64,000 nt of DNA from Halobacteroides halobius DSM 5150 (GTDB lineage: Bacteria > Bacillota > Halanaerobiia > Halobacteroidales > Halobacteroidaceae). Each line of letters starts with the position of its first letter. Position 1 is the stretch's first letter. A model generated the notes under the pieces. The model was not told the DNA's origin. It did not search any database and saw only the letters and a program-made list of their open reading frames with translations. Below are positions 16,935 to 27,083 of the stretch, one piece after another. Location: contig NC_019978.1 of the NCBI RefSeq assembly GCF_000328625.1, forward strand, positions 1,550,001-1,614,000, in the 5' to 3' direction. The position numbers were made by a program, and so were the translations under genes.

Positions 16935-18176
16935 TTAACCTGCTAATAAAACTACTTTTTGTAAAGCTTTATCTAACCTCTCAATTATTGTATCTAACTC
17001 TGATCGTTTAATAATCAAGGGGGGTTCTAATCTAATTACCTGTTGTTGATTTAGTGTATAAGCTACTAAAACCCCTTGAGCAATTAATTCAGAAATTAAC
17101 ATCCCACTATACCCTTCATTTCTTAATTCTATTCCAATCATTAAGCCTTGGCCTCTGACTTCTTTAATGAATTGAGAGTATCTTTTACTTAGTTGCTCTA
17201 ATTCTTCTAATAAATAAGCTCCTAATTTATTGGCTCTAGCTGCCAAACCTTCTTTCTCTATCTGCTCAATTGTAGCTAATGCAGCCTGACAAGCTAAAGG
17301 ATTACCTCCAAAGGTTGATGTATGTAAGAAAGGGTCATCTGCTAATTTAGACCAAACTTTAGAAGTAGCTATAAAGGCTCCTACAGGCATTACTCCTCCC
17401 CCTAATGCCTTAGCTAATGTCATAATATCTGGAGTAATATTATAGTGCTGACAGGCAAATAATTTGCCAGTTCTTCCTAAACCAGTCTGTACTTCATCTA
17501 AAATCATTAAAGCCCCATAACTATCACAAATTTCGCGTACTGTTTCTAAATAATCATTAGGAGGTAAGACTATACCACCTTCTCCTTGAATAGGCTCTAA
17601 AATTATTGCTGCTGTATCATGACTAACCAGCTCTAATAATGATTTAACATCACCAAATGGTACATGTTCAACTTGAGGTACTAAAGGCTTAAAAGGACTT
17701 TTGAAAATCTCTCTACCAGTAGCGCTTAAAGCACCCAACGATTTACCATGAAAAGAGTTTGTAGTAGCAATAATTTGGTCCCGCTCAGTTGCTAATCTAG
17801 CTAATTTTAGTGCTCCTTCAACAGCCTCAGTTCCACTATTGCAAACAAAGGAATATTGTAAATTCCCAGGGGTTATTTGGGCCAATCTCTTTGCTAGCTG
17901 AGCTAAAGGCTGACTAAACAAAACTTTAGAAGATAACGGCATTAAATCTAATTGTTCTTTAACCGCTTCAATTACTGCCTTAGGTTTATGACCTAAAGTA
18001 AAGGTACCATAGCCCCCTAAACAATCAATATACTCTTGACCCTCTACATCCTTAACAGTTATTCCATCAGCTTCCCACTCTAAGCTATCTAACCCCATTA
18101 ACTTATATAGGCGAGCTAAACTAGGATTGACATAATCTTTATAATTAGTAATTGTTTCTTCTACTATATCCTCCAT
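16935..18176 (-). CDS. Class III aminotransferase, putrescine aminotransferase-like
   Basis: 413-aa PLP enzyme of fold type I. It carries the class III motifs CNSGTEAVEGALKLAR, SFHGKSLGALSATG, LDEVQTGLGRTG and LAKALGGGVMPVGAF, where the Lys forms the Schiff base, followed by HTSTFGGNPLAC. The stretch matches Escherichia coli YgjG (putrescine aminotransferase) closely from memory, so transfer from putrescine or a related diamine to 2-oxoglutarate is likely; ornithine or 4-aminobutyrate are alternatives. GGAGG precedes the ATG. The IscB element begins immediately after its stop codon, leaving the protein intact. Confidence 0.85.
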   Translation of the reverse strand: MEDIVEETITNYKDYVNPSLARLYKLMGLDSLEWEADGITVKDVEGQEYIDCLGGYGTFTLGHKPKAVIEAVKEQLDLMPLSSKVLFSQPLAQLAKRLAQITPGNLQYSFVCNSGTEAVEGALKLARLATERDQIIATTNSFHGKSLGALSATGREIFKSPFKPLVPQVEHVPFGDVKSLLELVSHDTAAIILEPIQGEGGIVLPPNDYLETVREICDSYGALMILDEVQTGLGRTGKLFACQHYNITPDIMTLAKALGGGVMPVGAFIATSKVWSKLADDPFLHTSTFGGNPLACQAALATIEQIEKEGLAARANKLGAYLLEELEQLSKRYSQFIKEVRGQGLMIGIELRNEGYSGMLISELIAQGVLVAYTLNQQQVIRLEPPLIIKRSELDTIIERLDKALQKVVLLAG

Positions 18177-18250
18177 AATTTCCTCCTTTGCTATAAATTA
18201 CTAATTAATATTCTATCCTTAGTAAAAAAAAGTATTCATTAAAAGAAAAA

Positions 18251-18274
18251 ATTCTAGGAATTTAATCCTAGAAT
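18251..18274 (-). terminator. Terminator after recJ
   Basis: Perfect 9-bp stem ATTCTAGGA/TCCTAGAAT with a T-run on the minus strand (TTTTTTCTTTT), 6 bases after the recJ stop. Ends the four-gene repair operon. Confidence 0.85.
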
Positions 18275-18279
18275 ACTAG

Positions 18280-20556
18280 CTAACCTGTAACTAAATAATT
18301 TATTTTTTCTATATTACTCTCTAACATATACTCTCTAAAAGCCCTACTCTCTCTTAATAACTTATATAATCTTTTCTTATTAGCACCATAATTCTTTTCA
18401 CCAGTTCCCCTTGTAATTAAAATATTATAGGGATTAATAAACTGTAAACTTATTTTTCCCAGTTCCTGCAAATACTTTAAACCTAAGGAAAGAGTCAATT
18501 CCTGCTCCCCAGTTAAACTAGATAACGTATAAATATCAATTTTACCATCTTTATTCTCAATTATATACTTAACAAGTCCTACTAATTTTTTAATAAATAC
18601 TGCACTCAACTCTAACTCAGCCTTTGAATAAGCCAAGACCAGCTTATTAGGATCTATACTATATAATAAATCCTGTAAAATAGTTAAATCAGGCGGACAA
18701 GAAAGTAATACTAAAGTATCTGCTGGTTGTTGGTAATAACGATCAACCACTTTAAAATCCCATTTTTTAGTTCCTTCATAATAATAGACAGCTCTAGAAT
18801 AAGAAGGAAGTTCTCTACCTAACTCTTGCCAGCCACGTCTATCCTCAAATTCACAATCTATTTGCTTATCTTCCTTTATCTGTCCCGTAGCTGAGATTAC
18901 CTCTTTAACTTCTAATTGAAATCTTCTTTTACCTTGCCAGTTGTTAACATCTAAAGAATAAACTAAAGCCACCTTATCTGCTAATTTATCTTCTTCAGCC
19001 TGCCACCAAATAGCAGAGCGTTGTTCTTGACCATCACTAACAACTAATTTTAAATGTTTTTGACTACCTAAAGGACGATAATTAAGGAGCTCTAAATTAG
19101 GAGCATAAAATAAAGGTTCCGGATTTCCCTCCCCAAAGGGGGCCAAGCTCCTTAACTGCTCATACAGCTCTAAACCAGTTTTATCCAACTTTAACCTTTG
19201 ATCAACTTCAATTTCTTCAAAGCCACCTGCCTCTTTTAGTTTAGCAGTTAAAACATCTTTTAATTTATTCGTAAACTCAGCTAAATTATCTTTCTGCAGT
19301 GAGCAACCTGCTGCACCAGCATGTCCTCCAAAGCCAAGTAAAAAATCTTTACACTCTAGTAAAGCATCTCGAATATGAACTCCGGGAATTGACCTAGCAG
19401 AGCCAGTAACTTCTTCTGGCTTACCTTTTTTAGCACATAACAACAAAACAGGAACTTGAAATTTTTCTGTTAATCTGCCCGCTGCTATACCTACTATCCC
19501 CTGGTGCCAATCCTCTTGGTAAAGAATAATTGGTTCACTTTTATCTTGCACCAAATTTAGAGCTTCTTCTTCTATTTTAGCTCCTAATTCCTTTCTTTTC
19601 GTATTAATTTGATCTAACTGTCTAGCCAACTTTGCTGCTTCCTTAGGCTTAGAACTAAGTAATAATTCAACAGCCACATCAGCCTTATCTATTCTACCAG
19701 CTGCATTAATCCTTGGCCCTAGACGAAATCCAAGATCAACCTCTGAAATCTGAGAAGTATTAACCCCAGCTACCTTGCATAATTCTTCAAGCCCTAACCA
19801 ATTAGTTGTTGCTAATGACTCTAATCCCTGCTGTAACAAATAACGATTCTCTCCTCTTAGCGGAACAACATCAGCTACTATAGCCAACGCTACTAAATCA
19901 AGTAATTGATCTGTTAAATCATCCTTTTTCACCTTAGCTAGTACTCCCTGGGCCAAAAAGTAAGCCATTCCAGCTCCCGGTAAATAATAAGCCTGATGGT
20001 CAACAGGCAAAAACTTAGGGGATAATAACAGATCAGCTGCCGGTAACTCCTCTGGTAAGTCATGGTGATCTGTAACTATCACTTCTAAGCCTAATTCTTT
20101 AGCTAAAGCTATCTCTGCTTGATTAGAAATTCCACAATCACAAGTTATAATCAAATCAACTCCACTCGTAGCTAATTCTTTAATAACCTCTTGCTTCATC
20201 CCATAGCCTTCTGTAAATCTATCAGGGATATGATAACTAACATTAGCTTTAATCTCTTCTAACATTCTAACTAAAATAGCAGTCGCAGTAACTCCATCGG
20301 CATCATAATCACCATAGACACAAATCTTTTTGCCATTATCAACTGCCTTTAAAATTAATTGAACTGCTTCTTTTAATCTAGGAAACTCAGTTACTTTAGT
20401 AGGTTGATAATAATTGGGATTTAAAAACTCCTCTACTGCTTCCTTAGTTTCAATCCCTCGTTTAATTAATAAACTAGCTAATAATTTACTCCCCTCTAAT
20501 CGATCTAACATCCACTGTGGGATTTCCTGATTTAATTGATTGACCTTAACTTTCAT
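18280..20556 (-). CDS. recJ: Single-stranded-DNA-specific exonuclease RecJ
   Basis: 758 aa. RecJ degrades single-stranded DNA 5' to 3' in recombination, mismatch and base-excision repair. DHH-domain motifs: YGDYDADGVTATAIL, CDCGIS, VTDHHDLPEELPAAD (Asp163-His164-His165), DVVPL and RLGPRINAAGRI; the DHHA1 motif GFGGHAGAAGCS follows, then an OB-fold domain. A C-terminal extension of about 180 residues, longer than in E. coli, is usual in Firmicutes. GGAGGTGTCAAG precedes the ATG. It is the last gene of an operon with a helicase and a nuclease. Confidence 0.95.
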   Translation of the reverse strand: MKVKVNQLNQEIPQWMLDRLEGSKLLASLLIKRGIETKEAVEEFLNPNYYQPTKVTEFPRLKEAVQLILKAVDNGKKICVYGDYDADGVTATAILVRMLEEIKANVSYHIPDRFTEGYGMKQEVIKELATSGVDLIITCDCGISNQAEIALAKELGLEVIVTDHHDLPEELPAADLLLSPKFLPVDHQAYYLPGAGMAYFLAQGVLAKVKKDDLTDQLLDLVALAIVADVVPLRGENRYLLQQGLESLATTNWLGLEELCKVAGVNTSQISEVDLGFRLGPRINAAGRIDKADVAVELLLSSKPKEAAKLARQLDQINTKRKELGAKIEEEALNLVQDKSEPIILYQEDWHQGIVGIAAGRLTEKFQVPVLLLCAKKGKPEEVTGSARSIPGVHIRDALLECKDFLLGFGGHAGAAGCSLQKDNLAEFTNKLKDVLTAKLKEAGGFEEIEVDQRLKLDKTGLELYEQLRSLAPFGEGNPEPLFYAPNLELLNYRPLGSQKHLKLVVSDGQEQRSAIWWQAEEDKLADKVALVYSLDVNNWQGKRRFQLEVKEVISATGQIKEDKQIDCEFEDRRGWQELGRELPSYSRAVYYYEGTKKWDFKVVDRYYQQPADTLVLLSCPPDLTILQDLLYSIDPNKLVLAYSKAELELSAVFIKKLVGLVKYIIENKDGKIDIYTLSSLTGEQELTLSLGLKYLQELGKISLQFINPYNILITRGTGEKNYGANKKRLYKLLRESRAFREYMLESNIEKINYLVTG

Positions 20557-20571
20557 CTTGACACCTCCACC

Positions 20572-21390
20572 CTAAAAACTAATTGCTTCGATATCATCCC
20601 AGTCCTCTGTCAAATCTAAATCTTCCTCTTTAGGTTCTATTTCCAAAGCAGGCTCACCATGACAGATAGGCCGATACTCACAATATAAACAATTCTTCTC
20701 TTCACTTGTAGCTAATACATCATCATCTGCTCTAAAGCTTACCTGTTTAATATCAGAAATCATCCTTTTAATCTTTCGTTCATCCCGTAAATATCTTTCT
20801 TGATTATAAAATAATACTTTTTCATCATCAGGAAAACGAGGGTTCCAATAAACCAAGGTAATATCCTTAGGTTGCCAAGAACCTTCGGGAGCATAATCAC
20901 CCCCTGCTTTACATAATAGATACCTATATACAACAGTTTGTAAACTACGCTTAAGATAATTAACTTTAGAATTAGTAGCATGGGTCTTCCAATCATAAAT
21001 AACTACCCGACCAGCTTCGCTAAAATGTAATAAGTCATACTTAGCCATTAATTTTAAATCTCCATTATTTAATTGTAATTTATGTTCTGGTAAAAATTGA
21101 TCTTGCTTATTATATGGCCTAAAGTTAGTTAGTCTCTCTAACCAAGTAATCATTTCCTCTGAAATTATATCTTTACTATCAACAATTTTACCCCGAAAAT
21201 AATAACGTTCGGCCAACATATGAAATAAATTACCTTGTTCTTGTAACTTCCTTTTTTCTTTATCTTTAATCCAATCATCTGGCCAAAACAACCCATCAAT
21301 ATACCTTCGTTTAAATTTTAGTTGGCAAGTATCATAAGTTTTAAGAGCTGAAGCACTAAAATATAAATCATCAATTACTTGCGATGACAT
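20572..21390 (-). CDS. PD-(D/E)XK nuclease with Fe-S-type cysteines (RecB/AddB C-terminal-like)
   Basis: 272 aa, a free-standing version of the nuclease domain fused to RecB or AddB in other systems. An early Cys (SASALKTYDTCQLKFKRRY in outline) plus a C-terminal CLYCEYRPIC make the four-Cys pattern of 4Fe-4S nucleases such as AddB and Cas4. Catalytic residues are AKYD near 118 and YDWKT with Asp133 and Lys135, preceded by LFHMLAERY. An acidic tail follows. It is 6 bases after the UvrD-like gene and 15 before recJ, so it probably forms a complex with the neighbouring helicases. No cas genes nearby. Confidence 0.85.
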   Translation of the reverse strand: MSSQVIDDLYFSASALKTYDTCQLKFKRRYIDGLFWPDDWIKDKEKRKLQEQGNLFHMLAERYYFRGKIVDSKDIISEEMITWLERLTNFRPYNKQDQFLPEHKLQLNNGDLKLMAKYDLLHFSEAGRVVIYDWKTHATNSKVNYLKRSLQTVVYRYLLCKAGGDYAPEGSWQPKDITLVYWNPRFPDDEKVLFYNQERYLRDERKIKRMISDIKQVSFRADDDVLATSEEKNCLYCEYRPICHGEPALEIEPKEEDLDLTEDWDDIEAISF

Positions 21391-21396
21391 CTAAGT

Positions 21397-23589
21397 TCAC
21401 TCCTCTGCTAAAAATTCTTTTAATTTTATAAAGACTTTATTCGGTTTAATCTCATACCAATCAGTATAATAACCCTCTCTTTTTTGATAACTAGTTAAAA
21501 ATAAGTTCTTTTCAGCCCGAGTAATAGCCACATAAAGCAACCTTAATCTTTCTTTAGCTACTCTGATTTTGGCTTCTTGATTAGGATTTTTGCTGCCTCC
21601 TTGGCCCACAATATTCTCTAATTGTGCTTCTACACTTGCTTTAGGATTACGTTTACCTGAAACAAGATAATTAAGCTCTCCTTTAAATTTATCTCCTAGG
21701 GTAACTGGATATTTATCCCGGACTACAGAAGTAACAAATACAGTATCCCACTCTAAACCTTTAGATTTATGAGCTGTTAAAACTGTAATCACACCTGGTT
21801 GTGGTTTGAATCCATTTAGCTTATTAAATTTATCTGCAATTTGATTAAATGAGCGTTCTAAATCAGATAATTGCCCCATAATATCTACTAACTTATAATC
21901 AGGATTAATCTTTAATTGATCTCTAATTTGTAATACAATACCTTGGACTAAAGCTAATAATTCACCTGTAAACTTTAAACTTTCAGCTATAAATAAAACC
22001 AATTCATCTGGAGGTAATTTAACACTAGCATCTAACCACTCTTTAATTTTATCTGTAGCCTCATTAAATTCTTGATATAATTCTCGATTATCAAATAACT
22101 GGTCTGGCAACTTAGTTGCAGACAATTCTCCTCCAATAGGATAAATAACTTCTTCTAGGGTATATTCACTAAATAATTTATTAATTACCTGCTTTTCTTC
22201 TGTAGTAAATTTAAATAAGAAGACTTCATTAATTAATGCAATTATTTTATCCTCTCGTTGTGGCTCTGCTAAATAATCTATAGCTTTAAGCAAAGATTTA
22301 ATTGTATACTCCTGTTCCTGATTTAATTTACCGATTTCTTCAACAGGCAATTCTGCTTGCTTAAGTTTTTTAGTTATATCCTCTCCTACATACCTATTAG
22401 GGACAAGTATTCCTATTGCTTGGTTAGGATACTTATCTAATTGATCTGCAGCCTGATTAACTATCCAGTCAATCTCTTTTGCTTCAGTTTCAAATAATTT
22501 AGCTGCTACTTGATGGCCTTCGGTCGTTGGATTATCTTCTTTACCTACAGGATGGATCAATTGGTCTTCTAAAGCAGTTGTACAACCTTGATTAGGATGT
22601 TGATTTCTTGTCCAATCAACTAAATAATTTGCTAAATCAATAATATCTTGACTACTACGGCCTGAATAAAGAATAGATTCTTTTTTCACACTAGCTTGAT
22701 TACAAAAACTCCTAAAAACATCTGGGTCAGCTGCTGTAAAGGTCCCCATAATGGCTTGATTAGAATCTCCAACCCGTACCAAATTACCATCTGCTCCTGC
22801 TAATAACTTAAGAATCGTCTCCTGCACTAAATTAGAATCTTGAGCTTCATCCTCAAAGACATAAGTCCACTTTTCTCTTAATCTTTGACAAAACTGAGCA
22901 TCACTTTTTAGCAAGCGCCAAGTATTAATCAGCAAATCATCAAAATCAACCCACCCCTTTTGATGTAAAACTTGAGAATAATCAAGTAATAACTCCAAAG
23001 CCCAGGCCAAATAAGAAGAGCTAGCAATCCGTTGCCTTAACTTAAGAGCTTTATCTCGATCTATCCCTCTCATCTTAAGGTGACTGATCCAAGTTTGAAC
23101 TAAACCAGGAAATTTATTCTTCCATCTATCCTCTGCTTTGCGATTACTAATTATTCCTTTCCAGTTAGACTTATTTTCTTGTAACCACTTGGTTGATAAC
23201 TCCGCAATGATTTGCCACTTTTGTCTTTGGTCAATCACAGTAAAATCATCATTAATTAACACTAAGTCAGATTTTTCTTTTAAAATGCTAACTGCTAAAG
23301 AATGAAGAGTTTTAACTTCAAAGCCTCTGTTTTTAGGAAACCCTCTTTGCTCTAAAAAATTATTAATACGAGTGCGAAAATTAGCTACTGCTGCATTCAT
23401 ATAAGTAACAATTAAGATTTTACCTGATTTTATATACCCCTCTGTGATTAAATCCGCTGCTAAGTGGGCCAAAGTAAAAGTCTTACCTGCCCCCGGCACA
23501 GCAGGAACTGCTAAATAACCCGACCTATATTTGACTACTTCATCTTGTCCAGGTCTTAATTTTAGATTAGAAAAATCAATTTCAGCCAT
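21397..23589 (-). CDS. UvrD/AddA-like superfamily 1 DNA helicase
   Basis: 730 aa. Walker A AVPGAGKT at 30-37, motif II DEAQDS at 247-252, motif III-like VGDSNQAIMGTF, motif V VITVLTAHKSKGLEWDTVFV and motif VI RLLYVAITRAEKNLFLTSY. These are the complete motor motifs of a 3'-5' translocating UvrD/Rep/AddA helicase. It lacks a fused nuclease domain, which is supplied by the next gene. The ATG lies inside the end of the upstream gene (8-base overlap), which suggests fixed stoichiometry with it. Confidence 0.9.
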   Translation of the reverse strand: MAEIDFSNLKLRPGQDEVVKYRSGYLAVPAVPGAGKTFTLAHLAADLITEGYIKSGKILIVTYMNAAVANFRTRINNFLEQRGFPKNRGFEVKTLHSLAVSILKEKSDLVLINDDFTVIDQRQKWQIIAELSTKWLQENKSNWKGIISNRKAEDRWKNKFPGLVQTWISHLKMRGIDRDKALKLRQRIASSSYLAWALELLLDYSQVLHQKGWVDFDDLLINTWRLLKSDAQFCQRLREKWTYVFEDEAQDSNLVQETILKLLAGADGNLVRVGDSNQAIMGTFTAADPDVFRSFCNQASVKKESILYSGRSSQDIIDLANYLVDWTRNQHPNQGCTTALEDQLIHPVGKEDNPTTEGHQVAAKLFETEAKEIDWIVNQAADQLDKYPNQAIGILVPNRYVGEDITKKLKQAELPVEEIGKLNQEQEYTIKSLLKAIDYLAEPQREDKIIALINEVFLFKFTTEEKQVINKLFSEYTLEEVIYPIGGELSATKLPDQLFDNRELYQEFNEATDKIKEWLDASVKLPPDELVLFIAESLKFTGELLALVQGIVLQIRDQLKINPDYKLVDIMGQLSDLERSFNQIADKFNKLNGFKPQPGVITVLTAHKSKGLEWDTVFVTSVVRDKYPVTLGDKFKGELNYLVSGKRNPKASVEAQLENIVGQGGSKNPNQEAKIRVAKERLRLLYVAITRAEKNLFLTSYQKREGYYTDWYEIKPNKVFIKLKEFLAEE

Positions 23590-25591
23590 TATTTATCACC
23601 TCAGTTTGATCCTCTTGTAACCAATCACTTAACTGGCCCTCCTGTTGCCAGCCCCGACTACTTAAATCACTATCAGCTAAATATAATCCCTTAGTTACCT
23701 TACTTAATATACTTTGTAAATAATCAGCTAGTTGTTGATAACGTAATTTTTGGTCTATCTTATCGCCCCACTCCCCTTCTGTCTGTCGTGATAAAACATA
23801 AGGATTACTAAGTTCTTTTCCACTGCCTAATAACCATAATTCACTAGATAAATCTAATAAAAATAAATATTCAACCTTATCTACATCTGGTAAAGATAAG
23901 AAAGAATAAGGAGTAGCTAAGATGACCTTATCTTCTGATTCTTGTTTGCCAAATAGTAATTCAGCTGCTACTGTGCCCTGATTAATCATCTCTATAAATT
24001 TATACCCTATATCTTCTTCAGCTGCATCTTTAAATTGGCTAACTACTTTCTTAAACTTAACAATTGAATCCATAATCTTTCTACAAGATAAAATAACTTC
24101 TTCTTGTTCAGATTCATCAGCTAAAGCAGCAAGTAACGGTGATAACAACTCTCCAAATGCCTCTCTAAAGAAATACTCTAATTCAAAATCAGTTGCCCGT
24201 TTATCTGTTATCCAAGCCTTAAAATCATCATATCTTTTAGCATCATCAAATCCTAATCTAGCCCTTAACTGAGGATTCTCTTCTAAATCAGGTAACTGCT
24301 TATCAATAACACGATTAGCTAATAGTCCTGCTCTAATAGGGTCCAGCTTTAAAATTAAACCTAATGTTTGCACTAATGAGGAAAAATTTAACTCTAACTC
24401 CCAATCAGGATTAACTAAAATAGTCAATACTATTAAAGCTTGAGCAAATCTATTATCAAGTAATCTCCGATCCCGTCGTAAATTAAGTAATGAATGACCA
24501 TCTTTTTTAAATTCTTTTTCTAATACAAACTCTAATATTTTATCAATTTGGGGCGCAATTATAGCAATCTGGTGGGGATTAACTCCTTCTTTAATCAATT
24601 CATCTATTTCATTGGCTACTTTAAGTAACATCTCCCCTCTAAATTTTTTCTTAATTAACTGGTCTTGTTGCACAAAATCATTATAACTTAATTTTGCTCC
24701 TGTAAGAATTTTATCTGTAATTTTAGTTGCCATCTCCCTAGCCTGCAAAGAAGCAGTATGTATCTCTTCAAGCTCTACTAATTCACACTGGCTAAAGAAG
24801 TACTCTTTGGCTAACTGAGGCGCAGCACCAAAGAACTTCTCAAAACCTCCTTCGGGATTAAAAGATAAATAAGCTTCATCTACTTCTGGCAATAACTTTT
24901 TAATTACATCTTGAGCTGTGGGTACCATCTTTTCTAAATCATCTACAAATAAGTAATTAAACCGTTCTTTTAAATCCTGATTATACTTTTGATTAGATAA
25001 TAAATACTTATTATACAAATCTACTACTAAAGAATAATCCAAACACCGCTGTTTAAGACATACTTCTCTAAACCGTTTCATTAACTTAAATCCAGCTTGA
25101 TACGAATCCTTTTGTTCTGCTAGCTTGGCCCACTTATTTAACCTATCCTTGACCTCAGACAATTCTAATCCATTTAAAGCAGCATAATTTAAGTTATTAA
25201 TTAACTGCAGGGCAATTTGTTGGGCAGTAGCACTAACCTCTATAAAATTTCCTTGCTCTCTTGCCTGTTCTACAAAGGAAGTCATTAAATAATGAGTGGG
25301 CTCTACAGTCATAAAGGTCGGCTTAAGTACTTTTCTCCCGCCAGATAAATTTTCTTCAATTAAATCCCAGTATCTTGTTACCTCTTGGTTAACAAAACCA
25401 AAATAAGTAAAGATATTTACTAAGCCTGTTGTTGTTAACTTAATCTCTTGTCTCCACTTAGTAGCATTAGTCCCCTTATTAACTAGTACTAAACATTCAT
25501 CTGTCTTCACTTGTTGACCAATTTGATGATACTTTTTTTGTAGCTTAGTAGTCTTTCCTGAGCCAGTTGGCCCACTATATATTCTTTTCAT
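23582..25591 (-). CDS. AddB/RecC-like P-loop protein (degenerate helicase)
   Basis: 669 aa from the ATG at 25591, which has AGGTG six bases upstream. Walker A GPTGSGKT lies at residues 7-14, right at the N-terminus as in AddB. Later motor motifs are eroded: an LFVDDLEKMVP stretch takes the place of the DEAQ motif, and a late sequence DKVEYLFLLDLSSELW resembles the AddB segment that follows motif V. It lacks cysteines of a C-terminal nuclease. With the UvrD-like partner and the nuclease it looks like a three-part AddAB. First gene of the operon; an extended -10 TGGTATACT lies at 25637-25629. Assignment is inference from motif layout. Confidence 0.7.
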   Translation of the reverse strand: MKRIYSGPTGSGKTTKLQKKYHQIGQQVKTDECLVLVNKGTNATKWRQEIKLTTTGLVNIFTYFGFVNQEVTRYWDLIEENLSGGRKVLKPTFMTVEPTHYLMTSFVEQAREQGNFIEVSATAQQIALQLINNLNYAALNGLELSEVKDRLNKWAKLAEQKDSYQAGFKLMKRFREVCLKQRCLDYSLVVDLYNKYLLSNQKYNQDLKERFNYLFVDDLEKMVPTAQDVIKKLLPEVDEAYLSFNPEGGFEKFFGAAPQLAKEYFFSQCELVELEEIHTASLQAREMATKITDKILTGAKLSYNDFVQQDQLIKKKFRGEMLLKVANEIDELIKEGVNPHQIAIIAPQIDKILEFVLEKEFKKDGHSLLNLRRDRRLLDNRFAQALIVLTILVNPDWELELNFSSLVQTLGLILKLDPIRAGLLANRVIDKQLPDLEENPQLRARLGFDDAKRYDDFKAWITDKRATDFELEYFFREAFGELLSPLLAALADESEQEEVILSCRKIMDSIVKFKKVVSQFKDAAEEDIGYKFIEMINQGTVAAELLFGKQESEDKVILATPYSFLSLPDVDKVEYLFLLDLSSELWLLGSGKELSNPYVLSRQTEGEWGDKIDQKLRYQQLADYLQSILSKVTKGLYLADSDLSSRGWQQEGQLSDWLQEDQTEVINNG

Positions 25592-25822
25592 TTTCATCAC
25601 CTACTGATAAATTAAAACCTTTTAGTTAAGTATACCACATAAGAGCTAATTAATTAAACTTAATTGATTAAAATATAAATCATAATTTATCGCCAACTAA
25701 CAAATAATAATAAAACACACTTAGGAGAATTTAAGCTACTTTGTAAGCACAATCGGAAATGTTAGCTCTCACACTATTAAGAGATACATTCAAAATCAAA
25801 AATCTAATTAGGAGGTGGAATT

Positions 25823-26941
25823 ATGCAGACCAAAATTGTAGATAAAGCATATAGTTTTAGAATTACACCTAATAAAAAGCAAGAAGAATTAATCAATAAA
25901 AATATAGGTTGTGTTAGGTTTGTATTTAACCACTTCCTAGCTCAATCTAAAGACGATAAATACTTATCATATTCTAAATTTGCTACACAATTACCTAAAC
26001 TAAAGAAAGAATATAATTGGTTAAGAGAAGTTGATAGTATTTCTTTACAACAATCTCTAAAAGACTTAGACAAAGCATTTAAGCGTTTCTTTAAAGGTTT
26101 AGGTGGTTTTCCTAAATTTAAATCCAAAAAGAATAATAAGCAATCTTATAGAACTCAATATTTCAAGCGTTCTAGTGGAACTGAAAGCATTGAGATTAAA
26201 GATAATAAAATCAAGCTACCCAAACTTGGTTGGGTAAAATTTAGAAAATCTAGAGAAGTTACAGGTAAAATTCAAAATGTAACTATTAGAAAATCAAAAG
26301 CAAATAAATACTATATTTCTGTATGTGTTCAAGAAGAAGTTGAAGAACTACCTCAAACTGATAAAGCCATTGGTATAGATTTAGGCTTGAAAGACTTTCT
26401 AATTACTTCTAATGGTGAAGTAGTTTCTAACCCTAGAACTCTATCTAAATATGAAAATAAGATTGCTAGACTAAATAAAAGACTTGCTAAAAAAGAAGAA
26501 AACTCAAATAATTGGTACAAAGTAAAGAATAAATTAGCTAGAGTACACGAGAAAGTAGCTAATATTAGGAAAGACTTCTTACATAAACTTTCAACTAAAT
26601 TAATTCGTGAAAATCAAACGATAGTAGTTGAAAGCCTAAAAGTTAAGAATATGCTTAAAAATTCTAGACTAGCAAAAAGTATCTCTGATGTATCTTGGTC
26701 TAAATTCGTTGACTATTTAAGCTATAAAGCTGAATGGTATGGTAAGGAATTAATTAAAATTGATACATTCTTTCCTTCAAGTCAACTTTGTAGTGAATGT
26801 GGATATCAAAAGAAAGAGGTCAAAGATTTAAGTGTTCGTGAATGGGAATGTCCGAAGTGTCATTCAATTCACGATAGGGATATAAATGCTAGTAAGAATA
26901 TTTTACAACAAGGTTTACAACTACAATTAGCTAGTAGATAG
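25823..26941 (+). CDS. tnpB: TnpB RNA-guided endonuclease (IS200/IS605 family OrfB)
   Basis: 372 aa, full length for the family. Domains: N-terminal helix-turn-helix/WED region (MQTKIVDKAYSFRITPNKKQ), then RuvC with Asp186 (IGIDLGLKDF), Glu270 (VVESLKVKNM) and Asp353 (HDRDINASKNIL), plus a zinc ribbon CSECG...CPKCH between the last two. All catalytic residues are intact, so an active RNA-guided nuclease of the Cas12 ancestor type is likely. GGAGGTGGAATT precedes the ATG. One of two genes in the window on the plus strand; no TnpA transposase is beside it. Confidence 0.95.
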   Translation: MQTKIVDKAYSFRITPNKKQEELINKNIGCVRFVFNHFLAQSKDDKYLSYSKFATQLPKLKKEYNWLREVDSISLQQSLKDLDKAFKRFFKGLGGFPKFKSKKNNKQSYRTQYFKRSSGTESIEIKDNKIKLPKLGWVKFRKSREVTGKIQNVTIRKSKANKYYISVCVQEEVEELPQTDKAIGIDLGLKDFLITSNGEVVSNPRTLSKYENKIARLNKRLAKKEENSNNWYKVKNKLARVHEKVANIRKDFLHKLSTKLIRENQTIVVESLKVKNMLKNSRLAKSISDVSWSKFVDYLSYKAEWYGKELIKIDTFFPSSQLCSECGYQKKEVKDLSVREWECPKCHSIHDRDINASKNILQQGLQLQLASR

Positions 26942-27083
26942 ACTATATACTGTCGGGCGGACAGAAATTTAAGCCTTTGGAGAACTTGTAAGACCAATTT
27001 GCACTTAATCCTTGAGATTAACTGTAAAAAGGCTAGGTTCTATGAATAAGGAATCTGCTTGGGCTTGCCCCGCAGAGCGTCAA
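26880..27083 (+). ncRNA. Predicted right-end omega RNA of TnpB
   Basis: By analogy with other TnpB elements, the RNA overlaps the end of tnpB and runs to the right end. The stretch after the stop contains GTCGGGCGGACAG and GGAGAACTTG segments able to fold, and ends with the GC-rich hairpin at 27055. The left limit is approximate. Confidence 0.55.

Larger units (their letters stand above)
25735..27083 (+). mobile_element. TnpB element (IS605-type, no TnpA)
   Basis: Left end: TTTAA (25730-25734) followed by a subterminal hairpin (AATGT/ACATT and CTCT/AGAG, 25758-25790). Right end: hairpin CTGC-GGGC/GCCC-GCAG (27055-27075) followed by AGCGTCAA (27076-27083). Only tnpB is carried. The 3' part of tnpB plus the right end should encode its guide RNA, with the guide read from the flanking DUF3231 gene after 27083. 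Confidence 0.75.
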
